Assembly (NCBI GenBank): GCA_016213505.1
Contig: JACRAF010000032.1
Span: 1-39,232 of the forward strand
Origin: Devosia nanyangense
Lineage (GTDB): Bacteria > Pseudomonadota > Alphaproteobacteria > Rhizobiales > Devosiaceae
Length of the DNA stretch: 39,232 nucleotides
Direction: 5' to 3'
A model generated the notes under the pieces. That model did no database searches. It saw only the letters and a program-made list of their open reading frames with translations, and had not been told where the DNA came from. Position numbers and translations under genes: made by a program. Below are positions 39,105 to 39,232 of the stretch, one piece after another (positions within the stretch are counted from its first letter, which is position 1; every line of letters begins with the position of its first letter).

Positions 39105-39232
39105 GAAGGGTAACAGTGTGGACCGGATAGATGGGTTACAGATTTGGGTTGGTTCGGCGCGAGAGGATGAGGCGTTTTCTGTCGATGACGCCGATGGGGT
39201 GGTTGTAGAAGCGCAGGGACCACTCGCCGGTC
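39105..39232 (-). mobile_element. Right-hand edge of an insertion sequence, truncated by the window
   Basis: AGGGTAACAGTGTGGACC near 39107-39124 and GGGTTACAG at 39134-39142 look like terminal repeats of an IS481-like element, and the minus-strand frame beyond them reads like a transposase C-terminus. The element continues past 39232. The family assignment is tentative. Confidence 0.5.
39136..39232 (-). CDS. C-terminal fragment of a transposase
   Basis: The last 31 codons of a minus-strand gene enter from the right edge and end at TAA (39138-39136). They contain W-S-L-R-F-Y-N-H-P-I-G-V-I-D-R-K-R-L, resembling the beta-strand C-terminus of IS481/integrase-core transposases. The start lies outside the window. 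No catalytic residue can be judged. Confidence 0.5.
   Translation of the reverse strand, partial: TGEWSLRFYNHPIGVIDRKRLILSRRTNPNL

Overview
The window is GC-rich, densely coding chromosomal DNA from an alphaproteobacterium, most likely of the order Hyphomicrobiales (Rhizobiales), with a Devosia-like feel. Three things point there: a Rhodobacter-type gene transfer agent (GTA) tail cluster; the order ccmI-ccmE-ccmF-ccmH, DegP-type protease, OmpR regulator, sensor kinase, glnE, which matches the rhizobial cycHJKL-degP-glnE neighbourhood; and dispersed CCCCTCACCC / CCTCTCCC palindromic repeats of a kind common in this order. No tRNA, rRNA or CRISPR array was seen. The genus assignment is inference.

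Region 1 (1-8076) is the tail half of a GTA cluster: major tail protein, two tail-assembly chaperones, tape measure, distal tail protein, hub, NlpC/P60 peptidase and the large receptor-binding 'megatron' protein, followed by a peptidoglycan-binding/holin-like gene. The head genes would lie to the left of the window. The cluster looks modified or decaying. The tape-measure frame has an in-frame TAG. The hub gene looks about 70 codons short, yet keeps four clustered cysteines. Two small genes sit antisense between tail genes: an orphan ribbon-helix-helix regulator and a 47-residue basic protein with its own terminator.

Region 2 (8093-13172) holds a hicAB toxin-antitoxin pair with a palindromic promoter/operator, an exported PepSY-like protein, a PhoP/PhoQ-type two-component system split by a palindromic intergenic element, a surface-antigen lipoprotein, and a 402-residue protein of unknown function.

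Region 3 (13169-20393) has a translationally coupled pair of sarcosine-oxidase-like flavoproteins on the minus strand, divergent from the cytochrome c maturation genes ccmI, ccmE, ccmF and ccmH.

Region 4 (20394-30351) carries a RelE/Gp49-like toxin with an XRE antitoxin, a TSUP-family permease, a DegP-type protease, a second OmpR-type two-component system, an exported protein of unknown function, glnE (glutamine synthetase adenylyltransferase/deadenylase) and a phd/vapC toxin-antitoxin pair inserted directly after glnE.

Region 5 (30348-39232) has a DivJ/PleC-like PAS sensor kinase, pepN, two paralogous ABC half-exporters and the edge of an insertion sequence. The second exporter gene is preceded by a 33-codon leader ORF and mutually exclusive hairpins that could switch access to its ribosome binding site; this is the most system-like unexplained signal in the window.

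Two patterns cut across regions. Three toxin-antitoxin loci lie within about 22 kb, each with a repeat-structured promoter. Three convergent gene pairs overlap by exactly four bases through palindromic stop tetranucleotides (TTAA, CTAG, CTAG).
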